Below, piece by piece: positions 34,669-42,739 of a stretch of 64,000 bases of DNA. The position numbers and the translations under genes are program-made. The notes under the pieces were generated by a model that worked only from the letters and a program-made list of their open reading frames with translations, had not been told where the DNA came from and made no database searches. How positions within the stretch are numbered: position 1 is the stretch's first letter; each line of letters opens with the position of its first letter. The stretch is from Methanospirillum lacunae (GTDB lineage Archaea; Halobacteriota; Methanomicrobia; Methanomicrobiales; Methanospirillaceae), in NCBI RefSeq assembly GCF_046195335.1, contig NZ_CP176093.1; one strand, written 5' to 3'.

Positions 34669-36339
34669 TTATCTTCTGTGTCGCCACAGATACAGGATCG
34701 CAAGCATGCCAACGATCATTCCGGCAAGCCCTATCTTTGCGATGTCGGGCCCGGACTCATGTGATAATGGCTGCTTTTTATAAGCGTTCCAATCTTGTTC
34801 AAAAACAGAGGCAAAGTACCCGGCAACATTGGGATCCTCAATAATCAGACCTGCTTCCCTATTGAAAGAGGGAGAATTTTCATTCCAGTTGATACTTGAG
34901 ATCAATATAGAATCATCAGCGATCATGCCCTTTGCATGAAGCTTAAGGAGGCCGGTCCCTGAAAGGTCTAAAAGTCTCGCTTCAATTGGAATATGTTCAC
35001 GATTGGCGATGGCTGTGATTTCAGCTGCAATCTCATCATTATCATTCTCTTCTTCGATGTTGTAGTAATACGAATCAAGGAGAATTTTAACTTCAACGCC
35101 CCTCCGGGCAGCATCTATCGCAGATTTAAGATAGGGGTTTCTCTTTCCATGTGACCAGTGTTTGATATAGGCTTCTTCAATATACAACCGGGATCTGGTT
35201 TCATTGATGAGAGACACGATAAGATCACTGGTATCTGGAGCAAGAACGGGAGTTACAGAAGAGTCGTTGAAATGAAGAGGTGCAAATACAGGTTTGTATG
35301 CCTCTGCAAAATATTCGGGAATTTCCGATCTGTTTCCCTGAATATCTGTGACGCCAGGTCCGTTTAGATCTGAGTAAAACACCTTTGAAAAGTAGGAACA
35401 CAGATCAGGAGATGAGACCAGAACACCCCACCCCCGGTTTCCGGCAAAACCTGCCTTCTGAAAAGAATGTTCTTTGAAATTTTCGGTTGTGAGAAGGAGA
35501 TCTTTTCCATCAATAACCAGGTATTTTGCATGATCATACCGGAATGGAGCGTGATCTTCACCTGTCCCTGCCATAACCCGGACATTAATCCCGACTGAAC
35601 ATAACATAGCGATGACAGTCTGCTCTTCAGAACTTATCCCACCAACGGGTCCCCCCTCAAGAAGCACAGTCACTTTCACACCACGAGAAAATGCCTGACA
35701 GAGTAAACCAGCCATCTCAGGGTCTGTAAACTCATACACATTGACCAGAATTTCGCGACGGGCAGACGATACTGCCTGTTCAAAAACCGCACGTCCGCAA
35801 TCTGGAGAAACAAAGGCTGTACCAGTAACATTGGAAAAGGTTACAGGCATAAACCGGCTGGCACCGGATATAAAAACACGTTTGTCCCATATGCCATCAG
35901 GACCAAGGACATGGACCTGCCCTTTACGTGGCTTGAATGTTCCTGGCCACGAAAGATTCTGAATAAGTATACCATGCTCCTTCAGCATGAGCTCATCTTT
36001 CTGGTTTGCCATCTGGAATTTTCCAGTAACCACAGGCTCTGGAACATCTGGGCTCATTCCAATCAGTTCATAATCCGGGTATCTGCCATTGACCTTGTAA
36101 AATGCTTCTCCATCACGGGCTATTGTTATTGAACCAGATGATACCGCACCTGCAGGAAAGGTAATCTGCCCTTCTCCATCAGTTACCTCAAGAGAACTGA
36201 GAGGTCCGTCTCCACTGATCACCAGGTATTCATCGGCATCGCCATCCAGATAGGTATCAGAGTATACTTCAGTTATCTGAAATGCAGCAGTTGTGGTTAC
36301 ACAGATAAACACTACCAGGACCAGCGTGATGAGACGCAT
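34669..36339 (-). CDS. Exported phospholipase-D-superfamily protein with lamin-tail-like N-terminus
   Basis: 556 residues from the ATG at 36339, which begins a signal peptide (MRLITLVLVVFICVTTTAAF). The frame is open further, but the extension has no signal-like character. After the signal comes a lamin-tail-like beta domain (QITEVYSDTYLDGDADEYLVI). Two PLD domains with HKD motifs follow: YDHAKYLVIDGKDLLLTTENF and LHAKGMIADDSILISSINWNENS. A C-terminal membrane helix (about 530-548) and a basic end complete it. PLD proteins of this layout are nucleases or phospholipases; the outside location suggests extracellular nucleic acid or lipid as substrate. Convergent with ccdA-like, 5 bases apart. 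Confidence 0.82.
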   Translation of the reverse strand: MRLITLVLVVFICVTTTAAFQITEVYSDTYLDGDADEYLVISGDGPLSSLEVTDGEGQITFPAGAVSSGSITIARDGEAFYKVNGRYPDYELIGMSPDVPEPVVTGKFQMANQKDELMLKEHGILIQNLSWPGTFKPRKGQVHVLGPDGIWDKRVFISGASRFMPVTFSNVTGTAFVSPDCGRAVFEQAVSSARREILVNVYEFTDPEMAGLLCQAFSRGVKVTVLLEGGPVGGISSEEQTVIAMLCSVGINVRVMAGTGEDHAPFRYDHAKYLVIDGKDLLLTTENFKEHSFQKAGFAGNRGWGVLVSSPDLCSYFSKVFYSDLNGPGVTDIQGNRSEIPEYFAEAYKPVFAPLHFNDSSVTPVLAPDTSDLIVSLINETRSRLYIEEAYIKHWSHGKRNPYLKSAIDAARRGVEVKILLDSYYYNIEEENDNDEIAAEITAIANREHIPIEARLLDLSGTGLLKLHAKGMIADDSILISSINWNENSPSFNREAGLIIEDPNVAGYFASVFEQDWNAYKKQPLSHESGPDIAKIGLAGMIVGMLAILYLWRHRR

Positions 36340-36392
36340 AGTGCAGAATATACAGGCAGCCATAAATGAATCTGCTGAAATAAACTTCTCAC

Positions 36393-36983
36393 ATGGTAAA
36401 GCCACTGGTGATCAAAGTTGGAGGCAGTCTATTGCCCCATGCCAGGCAGATCATCAGGACTGTTCTCAAATGCAACAGGGCTATCCTGATACTTCCGGGA
36501 GGTGGAATCTTCGCTGATGCAGTGCGGGAGACTGGCTCGGATGGAACGGTTGCACATTGGATGGCAATCGCAGGTATGGAACAATATGGGTGGTACTTAT
36601 CTGGATTTGGCGTTGAAACAACAAGATACCCAGAGTTTACAGATAAACCACGCGTGATGCTTCCGTACCAGTACCTCATAGAGAAAGATCCGTTGCCCCA
36701 TACCTGGGAGATCACCTCTGATACCATCAGCGCCTGGCTGGCTGATTATCTGGAAGCAGACCTTCTTATCCTGAAATCAATAGATCAGGTACGCGCAGAT
36801 GGAGTCCCAATCGAAGTAATAAAAGCACAAATTAACACTTCTGACCTTGATCCCTTGTTCATCCCATTTATTTTGAGTCATCCGGTAAATGGCGGAGTTA
36901 TCAACGGGACTTTCCCTGAGAGAATTACTCTAGCCATGAAGGGAGAGAAGGTTGTTGGAACCGGTTTTGGCACCATAGTTTAA
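36393..36983 (+). CDS. mfnE: Amino-acid-kinase-fold enzyme, probably MfnE of methanofuran synthesis
   Basis: 196 residues. KVGGSLLPHA at the start, LPGGGIFADAVRE near residue 30, HTWEITSDTISAWLADYL and the end segment PVNGGVINGTFPERI match the MJ0458 group. That group was characterised as [5-(aminomethyl)furan-3-yl]methyl phosphate kinase, which uses ATP to give the diphosphate in methanofuran synthesis. No other mfn gene is in the window, so the call rests on the family alone. Divergent from the PLD gene; separated from the zinc-ribbon gene by 46 bases. Confidence 0.7.
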   Translation: MVKPLVIKVGGSLLPHARQIIRTVLKCNRAILILPGGGIFADAVRETGSDGTVAHWMAIAGMEQYGWYLSGFGVETTRYPEFTDKPRVMLPYQYLIEKDPLPHTWEITSDTISAWLADYLEADLLILKSIDQVRADGVPIEVIKAQINTSDLDPLFIPFILSHPVNGGVINGTFPERITLAMKGEKVVGTGFGTIV

Positions 36984-37029
36984 GAGGATCAAGAAAGAAT
37001 AAATTAAGCACCTTTGGAGACATCCGAAT

Positions 37030-37191
37030 ATGAGTCAAGAGAAATGTACCTCATGCAACGGCCCAATGGCAGAGCAGGGATCAACCGAATTCGGTTGCCC
37101 AGCCTGTGGTGTCCGTATCAGCCGCTGTTACCGCTGCCGGGAACAGAGTGTCGAGTTCGTCTGCCCGACATGTGGGTTCCGGGGGCCTTAA
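37030..37191 (+). CDS. Small zinc-ribbon protein (HVO_2753-like)
   Basis: 53 residues from the ATG at 37030. Four CxxC knuckles are visible: CTSC, CPAC, CYRC and CPTC, ending CGFRGP. This is the layout of the archaeal double zinc-ribbon family typified by HVO_2753 of Haloferax, which is encoded beside aEF-1-beta, as here (3 bases upstream of ef1b). The molecular role is not known; the constant link to translation elongation suggests work in that process. Confidence 0.85.
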   Translation: MSQEKCTSCNGPMAEQGSTEFGCPACGVRISRCYRCREQSVEFVCPTCGFRGP

Positions 37192-37194
37192 GGC

Positions 37195-37452
37195 ATGGGT
37201 GATGTGGCACTGATCATCAAGGCAATGCCGGAATCTCCTGAAGTAAACCGTGAAGATATCAAGAAAGAGATTCGTGCAAAGCTTCCACGTGTTCAGGACA
37301 TTCAGGAAGAACCTATCGGGTTCGGACTTGTTGCACTCAAGGTTGTCGTTGTTGTTCCGGACGCAGAAGGACAAACCGATGCAGCAGAGGCCACACTGAA
37401 TAGCATTCCCGGAATAGAGCGGGCCGAGATCATCGGATCGACGCTTGTCTAA
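37195..37452 (+). CDS. ef1b: Elongation factor 1-beta (aEF-1-beta)
   Basis: Guanine-nucleotide exchange factor for aEF-1-alpha. 85 residues, full archaeal length, ferredoxin-like fold: VALIIKAMPESPEVNREDIKKE, the EEPIGFGLVALKVVVVVPD strand that contacts EF-1-alpha, and IPGIERAEI at the end. Translationally linked to the zinc-ribbon gene upstream. A T-run follows the stop at 37463-37471. Confidence 0.95.
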   Translation: MGDVALIIKAMPESPEVNREDIKKEIRAKLPRVQDIQEEPIGFGLVALKVVVVVPDAEGQTDAAEATLNSIPGIERAEIIGSTLV

Positions 37453-37479
37453 CTAAAAAAAACTCTTTTTTCAGATTAA

Positions 37480-38439
37480 CTACTCTGAATCTGATTGCTC
37501 AAGATTCTTGAGAATCTGATTAGTTAACCCACGAATCCGCTCAACAGAACGTTGAAATGCATGCACCTCTAGTGGGTCAAGTCTGATTGATACCGGAAAT
37601 ACCCCATCTTTGTTTATTCGGGCCGGAACACCGATACAGACATCACCAATGTTATGCACTTCACTCTTAACATAGGCAGATAACGTCAGAATCCGGTTTT
37701 CGTTTCCAAGCAGGGTCTTAATGATCGTAGCGATTGCATCGCCCGGCCCCCAGACAGTAGCACCCTTACTAGCAATGATCTGCTGACCTGATGAGCGGAC
37801 CTTCCCCATGATATCATCAATGGGCAAGTTACCAAACGAAGGCAGATTGGATATCTGAATACCACCGATCGTAGTTGCTGACCAGAGAGGTACCATACTC
37901 TCTCCATGCTCGCCAATGATGCGGGTATGCACTTCACTGACGTGAACCTGGAAGAACGAAGCTATCAATGATTTCAGGCGCATCGAATCGAGGTGTGTAC
38001 CAAGACCAAATACCTGGTGAGGTTTTTTCCCGGAATACCGAAGTGCAACAGACGTCATGATATCAACCGGATTGGTAACCATCATAATCATCGACTCCGG
38101 GGCGAACATCTGAACCTGCTTCGAGAGATCTGCTACAATTTTTGCATTCTCATGCGCGAGATCAAGACGATCCTGATTAGGTTTGCGTGCTACCCCTGCC
38201 GTAATGATAACCACGTCAGACCCTTTCATATCTGCAAGATCACAGCTCCACCGTACAACGCTTGCTGTACCCGTAGCAGCAAATGAATCAATGAGGTCAC
38301 GGGTAATTCCATCAAGGAGAGACTGCGATCCATCCCGGCCGTACAACTGGATCTCCCGTATGTACGGTATCCGTGATATCGAGAGGGCCGCATACTGACC
38401 AACCCGTCCGGTAGCACCAATGATCGTGACTTTTGTCAT
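37480..38439 (-). CDS. mdh: Malate dehydrogenase (LDH/MDH family)
   Basis: Interconverts malate and oxaloacetate with NAD(P)H; in methanogens it serves the incomplete reductive branch toward succinyl-CoA or 2-oxoglutarate. 319 residues with Rossmann motif IGATGRVGQYAALS, the mobile loop AGVARKPNQDRLDL and the catalytic His in RIIGEHGESMVPLWS. The Arg in the ARKP loop is the residue that favours malate over lactate in this family. Converges on ef1b. The SRP RNA gene lies just upstream on the same strand. Confidence 0.9.
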   Translation of the reverse strand: MTKVTIIGATGRVGQYAALSISRIPYIREIQLYGRDGSQSLLDGITRDLIDSFAATGTASVVRWSCDLADMKGSDVVIITAGVARKPNQDRLDLAHENAKIVADLSKQVQMFAPESMIMMVTNPVDIMTSVALRYSGKKPHQVFGLGTHLDSMRLKSLIASFFQVHVSEVHTRIIGEHGESMVPLWSATTIGGIQISNLPSFGNLPIDDIMGKVRSSGQQIIASKGATVWGPGDAIATIIKTLLGNENRILTLSAYVKSEVHNIGDVCIGVPARINKDGVFPVSIRLDPLEVHAFQRSVERIRGLTNQILKNLEQSDSE

Positions 38440-38460
38440 GAGAATCAGCGTATAAAAATA

Positions 38461-38768
38461 GGGACACGTTCTCGGTCGACAGACCGTTGCAACCCTGGTC
38501 TCAAGCCTTCTCCTCCGCCCCGCAACCCCATGGGCGCCGAACGTTCACGGTAAGTCTGCTCCCTTCCGGGCCTGGACCGATCCCCGCGACAACAGGTCGT
38601 TCCTTCCTCCGAAGGTTGGATTGCTGGCCATCGACCTCACAGGACAGGGTTTCTTCGTTGAAAGCATGGAGAATTCGGGCAGTACGTGTAAGCCTTCCTC
38701 GAACTTCGCCCCCTGCGTACCGGCGGTTTCAGGTTACAGGTGACGTCGATCCACCCGGGCTAGTCCCC
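38461..38768 (-). ncRNA. ffs: Signal recognition particle 7S RNA
   Basis: Minus-strand RNA of about 308 bases. The complement contains the diagnostic helix 8 of SRP RNA, CCAGGCCCGGAAGGGAGCAG (complement of about 38560-38580), the SRP54-binding site. The ends pair (GGGGAC at the 5' side with GTGTCCC at the 3' side), as in archaeal SRP RNA with helix 1. The block is GC-rich against an AT-rich surround and holds no gene. Ends are estimated from pairing and could be off by several bases. Confidence 0.92.
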
Positions 38769-38784
38769 ATTATTATGCGAAGAC

Positions 38785-39819
38785 TCATGGAATAAAAACT
38801 TCCCCACCCACATCATTTTCCCAACCCTGCAAAAATGAATGATTTTGTCTAAACTTCTTTTTATTAAAAGGATCAAAAACAGTCAAAACATCATGATCAT
38901 GGATTAAAGGAGAAAGTAACTCCATTCTCCCTTGAAATACCTCCACTTTTTTCTCTGCCCCAAATCCTTCAGCAACAGGGAGGGGGCCGTCAAGGAGCTT
39001 TTCGCGCGATAGATGGGGAAAATCCATTGCAAATTCGCATTCATCAAGACCCAGTGATTCTTTGTTGACAAGGAGATTGAACCCGGAAAAGTAAGCTGCC
39101 GCATACCAGGGATCGTTTAGTACAATATGGTGAACACCAAGGACTCCGCCGGTAATTCCCAATGTTCCCACCCCAGAACATGCGTCAACAAAGAGAGACG
39201 GGTGGACCCTTCGAATCGCAGTTTCCACAGAACGTATCTTTGGGTCAACGCCATGTGGAAACTCAATATGACTTGCTCCCTGTTTTTTGTAAGCCACTAC
39301 AGGACCATGACTGGTTGGAAACAGATCTGCCCGGACATCACAGCCACAGAGAAGACGATGTTCAGAACATACATGTGATTCCGTATCAGCACAATCTCCG
39401 ACCCCGGGAGGATCTTTTCCTTCTTTAAGAATGGCAGATATTTGAGGAATTTCATGATATGCACGATGCGCGGAGTCATCATCAAAAACAGAAGAGATCA
39501 GAATGAGAGAACGAGTGGGAAGAAACGGGGGGGAACGTAGAAAAATGCCGGGATCAATCAGGGGAATCCCCACAGCAGAGAGGGCTTCATCTCCTGAAAA
39601 AAGCCCGGCATCAACCAGAAGAAAGTAGAGCCTGGCATACACATCATCGATAAAAGCCCTGCCACAATGACAGGGCGGAGGAGGTGAATCTTCTGGCGGA
39701 CCGGTTTTATCTCTGACAGCCCTGCAACAATCAGAACATGGAGAAAAAATTTCGTGCCGCCTGCTGATTAGGTCCTGCGCATAACAGATATGATCCTGAC
39801 CACAGACGGGACAATTCAT
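38785..39819 (-). CDS. Cys-rich protein with a methyltransferase-like domain, unknown function
   Basis: 344 residues. The N-terminal 60 contain CPVCG, CSDCC and CHCG pairs that look like a zinc-binding module. From about residue 205 a SAM-type Rossmann domain follows, with motif I FVDACSGVGTLGITGG, then VLNDPWYAAAYFSGFN and, near the end, VLTVFDPFN. A segment with PHGVDPKIRSVETAIRRV precedes motif I, as in RNA or DNA methylases with a substrate domain. I cannot name the target. It lies 16 bases upstream of the SRP RNA gene on the same strand, which may be only coincidence. Confidence 0.65.
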   Translation of the reverse strand: MNCPVCGQDHICYAQDLISRRHEIFSPCSDCCRAVRDKTGPPEDSPPPPCHCGRAFIDDVYARLYFLLVDAGLFSGDEALSAVGIPLIDPGIFLRSPPFLPTRSLILISSVFDDDSAHRAYHEIPQISAILKEGKDPPGVGDCADTESHVCSEHRLLCGCDVRADLFPTSHGPVVAYKKQGASHIEFPHGVDPKIRSVETAIRRVHPSLFVDACSGVGTLGITGGVLGVHHIVLNDPWYAAAYFSGFNLLVNKESLGLDECEFAMDFPHLSREKLLDGPLPVAEGFGAEKKVEVFQGRMELLSPLIHDHDVLTVFDPFNKKKFRQNHSFLQGWENDVGGEVFIP

Positions 39820-39866
39820 TCAGATAGTAACACTACGAGATCATCGAATAAAAAATAACCGGATGA

Positions 39867-39939
39867 TGGGCCTGATGCGATTCGAACGCATGACCGCCCG
39901 GTTATGAGCCGGGCGCTCTAACCACTAAGCTACAGGCCC
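39867..39939 (-). tRNA. tRNA with CAT anticodon (elongator Met or Ile2)
   Basis: 73-base cloverleaf: acceptor GGGCCTG/CAGGCCC, anticodon stem CCCGG/CCGGG with loop CTCATAA, T arm ATGCG-TTCGAAT-CGCAT and discriminator A. The anticodon CAT is shared by elongator Met and the agmatidine-modified Ile2. The GGGCC acceptor start resembles the window's tRNA-Ile(GAT), which leaves Ile2 possible. It lacks the features of an initiator. Confidence 0.88.
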
Positions 39940-39950
39940 AAAAAGAATAA

Positions 39951-40023
39951 CGCCGCCAACAGGACTCGAACCTGTGACATACTGGTTAACAGCCAGTCAC
40001 TCTACCAACTGAGTTATGGCGGC
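39951..40023 (-). tRNA. tRNA-Asn (anticodon GTT)
   Basis: 73-base cloverleaf with acceptor GCCGCCA/TGGCGGC, anticodon stem ACTGG/CCAGT with loop CTGTTAA, T arm ACAGG-TTCGAGT-CCTGT and discriminator G. Eleven bases upstream of the CAT tRNA on the same strand, so both are probably cut from one transcript. Confidence 0.95.
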
Positions 40024-40082
40024 TCAGAGGTGCTCTATAATGTAGGATCAATTTCCATATAAATTTTATGAAATCGTTTTGG

Positions 40083-40394
40083 TCACGTTTTCTGAATGGA
40101 TGATCTCATTCCGTTCAATAAAACGATTATTTCTTCAATATCAGTGTCCAAACTCGTGAACAACTCATCAGCCTTTTCGGTAGCCACAGCACCGGTAGGA
40201 GAGGCGCGGATATATCCAAGCCCTTCCATAACACGGAGCGAGTACCGAATCCGATGCTGAGGGACGTTCATGACTTCAGACAATTTGATGATGCCTATCG
40301 GCTGATGCTGCGCTACAATAGACAGAACTTCAAGGTGTCTGCCGATTAATTCAATGTCCCCTTTTATTTTCTTTAACATGGGCAGTTCACTCAA
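40083..40394 (-). CDS. Small winged-helix DNA-binding-like protein
   Basis: 103 residues. A winged helix covers about residues 20-75: HLEVLSIVAQHQPIGIIKLSEVMNVPQHRIRYSLRVMEGLGYI, where the recognition helix follows VPQHRI. A C-terminal helix (ELFTSLDTDIEEIIVLLNG) probably dimerises. Looks like a small archaeal regulator of unknown target. Its start overlaps the stop of the membrane protein gene upstream by 4 bases, so the two form a unit. Confidence 0.7.
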   Translation of the reverse strand: MSELPMLKKIKGDIELIGRHLEVLSIVAQHQPIGIIKLSEVMNVPQHRIRYSLRVMEGLGYIRASPTGAVATEKADELFTSLDTDIEEIIVLLNGMRSSIQKT

Positions 40395-40618
40395 GCATTC
40401 TTATCAAGCCATTCTTTTGTCTTCAGATACTGCCTTCTGAAAATTATCGTAAGAAGTAGTGCGATAAGAAGAGAAACAACTGAACCTGGAACCCTCCATT
40501 GCGACGGGAAGAGAAACAAGGCAATTACCCCGACAGCAAAGAAGAGGATTACTCCATTCAAAATTACTGCAATGTGCCAGAATTTCCATTTAAACTGCTC
40601 TTTAGCAGACTCGTTCAT
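40391..40618 (-). CDS. Two-helix small membrane protein
   Basis: 75 residues: a short charged N-terminus, two hydrophobic helices (about 14-33 and 42-60) and a charged C-terminus (RRQYLKTKEWLDKNA). No recognised family. First of a two-gene unit with the winged-helix gene, which suggests the membrane protein may sense something for or tether the regulator; this is inference. Divergent from pepQ-like. Confidence 0.6.
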   Translation of the reverse strand: MNESAKEQFKWKFWHIAVILNGVILFFAVGVIALFLFPSQWRVPGSVVSLLIALLLTIIFRRQYLKTKEWLDKNA

Positions 40619-40677
40619 TATTCATACATCAATTTTATCATAAAAGTACTTGTGGTCTCATCAGCAATGTGTAGAGG

Positions 40678-41808
40678 ATGGACTACCTCGATGATCTCAT
40701 TCTTCGGTCCGGTACATCCGCATACTGTTTGTTTGCCTCATCTGATGACCCAGATATGCGTTACCTCACCCATTTTGTCACCAACGATCCTGTACCAGTC
40801 ATAAAAAAAAGAGGGGAGAAACCCATCATGATCCTGCCTATCATGGAGGTTGACCGGGCAGAACGTGAATCAATCGCGCAAAGTATTACCCGGCAGCAGG
40901 CCGGGTTCCAGGAGATAATTGCAACAGAAAAAAATCCCTACAATATCACAGCTGCTCTGATTGAGAGATGTTCAGGAGGGGCAGTCATCGTTCCCCCTCA
41001 GTTTCCTCTTGCCCTGGCCCGGGCACTTGAGAAAAAAATACCGGTTATGCTAGATGACAAATCTACAATCTCACAGATGCGATCTCAGAAAAGCAGCGAT
41101 GAAATCAGCCACATATCAGTTGTGCAAAAAGCGACTGAAGAAGCAATGGAGAACGGAATAAATCTCATCAGGGGATCCACAATGCGAAACGGGTTACTCT
41201 GGCACGGCGAAAAGCAGCTTACATCAGAACTAATACGGTATACTATTCATTCGGCTCTCCTTTCTCGCGGATGCGTTGCCAAAGATACCATAGTATCATG
41301 TGGAGAAGAGACTGCAATGCCTCATTGTACTGGAGAGGGACAACTCAAGGCCCACCAACCTATCGTGATTGATCTCTTTCCTAAAAGTGAAACGAGTGGC
41401 TATCATGCAGACATGACAAGAACTGTCTCAAAGGGAGAACCTTCAGGTAAGGTTTGTGAATTATATAATGCAGTTCGCGATGCAGAGATCCTGGGAGAGA
41501 GTCTAATTTTAGCTGGTGTGAGCGGGGCTGAATGTTATCAGAAGGTCAGGGATTATTTCGATGACCAGGGGTTCAAAACAGATACTGAGGGATTTATTCA
41601 TAGTCTTGGGCATGGAATCGGCCTGGAGGTACATGAAAAACCAAGCCTTTCACCAGCTGGTGAAGAGTTGAAAGAGGGACATGTTGTTACTGTAGAGCCA
41701 GGTCTCTATTACCGTGGAGTAGGAGGGGTCAGGATTGAGAACATGGGAGTAGTTACAAGAAGCGGTTTTAATCGGCTAACGAATTTCCCTGTGGAGATGA
41801 TTCTTTGA
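40678..41808 (+). CDS. M24 peptidase of the Xaa-Pro aminopeptidase/dipeptidase type
   Basis: Releases residues next to proline in peptides. 376 residues: an N-terminal creatinase-like domain (about 1-135) and the pita-bread catalytic domain. Metal ligands can be placed in IDLFPKSETSGYHADMTRT (two Asp), HSLGHGIGLEVHE (His), VTVEPGLYY (Glu) and VRIENMGVV (Glu), so all five ligands are present. It overlaps map by 4 bases. Confidence 0.9.
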   Translation: MDYLDDLILRSGTSAYCLFASSDDPDMRYLTHFVTNDPVPVIKKRGEKPIMILPIMEVDRAERESIAQSITRQQAGFQEIIATEKNPYNITAALIERCSGGAVIVPPQFPLALARALEKKIPVMLDDKSTISQMRSQKSSDEISHISVVQKATEEAMENGINLIRGSTMRNGLLWHGEKQLTSELIRYTIHSALLSRGCVAKDTIVSCGEETAMPHCTGEGQLKAHQPIVIDLFPKSETSGYHADMTRTVSKGEPSGKVCELYNAVRDAEILGESLILAGVSGAECYQKVRDYFDDQGFKTDTEGFIHSLGHGIGLEVHEKPSLSPAGEELKEGHVVTVEPGLYYRGVGGVRIENMGVVTRSGFNRLTNFPVEMIL

Positions 41809-42680
41809 AAGAAGAGGTATTTGAACGATATATACAGGCAGGAAAGGTGGCATCCACCATCCTGCGAAAGGGAGGAGACCTGATAAGACCCGATGTATCA
41901 CTTGCACTAACCGCTGCTGAGGTTGAACAGATGGTAATCGATGCAGGTCTTGGAGTGGCATTTCCAGTGAACATCTCATTGAATGAATCAGCAGCTCATG
42001 ATACACCTTCACCTGAAGATGACCGGACATTCAAAGCAGGAGATATGGTAAAATTGGATCTGGGTGTACATCTGGATGGATATATCGCTGACACGGCATT
42101 AACTGTCGATCTTGGAGACCAGAACCTACTAGTGGAGGCATCAATTGCTGCGCGTGATGCAGCCATTGCTAAAGTCAAACCCGGAGTTACCATTGGTGAA
42201 CTTGGAACGGCTGTGGCAGCAGAGATCGGTTCACGCGGATACAGACCGATTGCAAATCTTACAGGACACGGCCTTGACCAGTTCAGACTTCATATGGGGC
42301 CAAATGTCCCTAACGTCGGAGGAATCGGCGGGGCAGTGCTGGAAGAAGGAATGGCAATTGCAATAGAACCATTTGCTACAACAGGAACGGGTTATGTCAA
42401 TGACCAGAAACGTGTTGAGATTTTCTCACAGATGGCCTGGAAGCCGGTAAGAATGCCTACATCGCGGAAGATCCTGAAAGAGATTGAACCATTAAACGGG
42501 CTTCCATTCGCAAGAAGACATCTTAAAACACCAAAGCCTGACCTTTCCCTGCTCAGACTTGTCAGAGAAGGGGTGCTTCACGCATATCCGGTCCTTGCAG
42601 ATGTTCCTGGATCCTATGTATCTCAAGCTGAACACACCATGATTGTCACCAGTGATGGATGTGTAGTGACCACCGCATAA
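41805..42680 (+). CDS. map: Methionine aminopeptidase, type II
   Basis: Removes initiator methionine from nascent proteins. 291 residues with metal ligands in KLDLGVHLDGYIADTALT (two Asp), NLTGHGLDQFRLH (His), IAIEPFATTG (Glu) and AEHTMIVT near the end (Glu). The helical insert of about 60 residues between the last two ligands marks type II, as in all archaea. Second of the M24 pair, overlapping the upstream gene by 4 bases. Confidence 0.94.
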   Translation: MKEEVFERYIQAGKVASTILRKGGDLIRPDVSLALTAAEVEQMVIDAGLGVAFPVNISLNESAAHDTPSPEDDRTFKAGDMVKLDLGVHLDGYIADTALTVDLGDQNLLVEASIAARDAAIAKVKPGVTIGELGTAVAAEIGSRGYRPIANLTGHGLDQFRLHMGPNVPNVGGIGGAVLEEGMAIAIEPFATTGTGYVNDQKRVEIFSQMAWKPVRMPTSRKILKEIEPLNGLPFARRHLKTPKPDLSLLRLVREGVLHAYPVLADVPGSYVSQAEHTMIVTSDGCVVTTA

Positions 42681-42739
42681 CCCCTGAATAAAAATAACAC
42701 GTTCATCTGTGATCAGCACTAACGATATGAGTTATTGAC

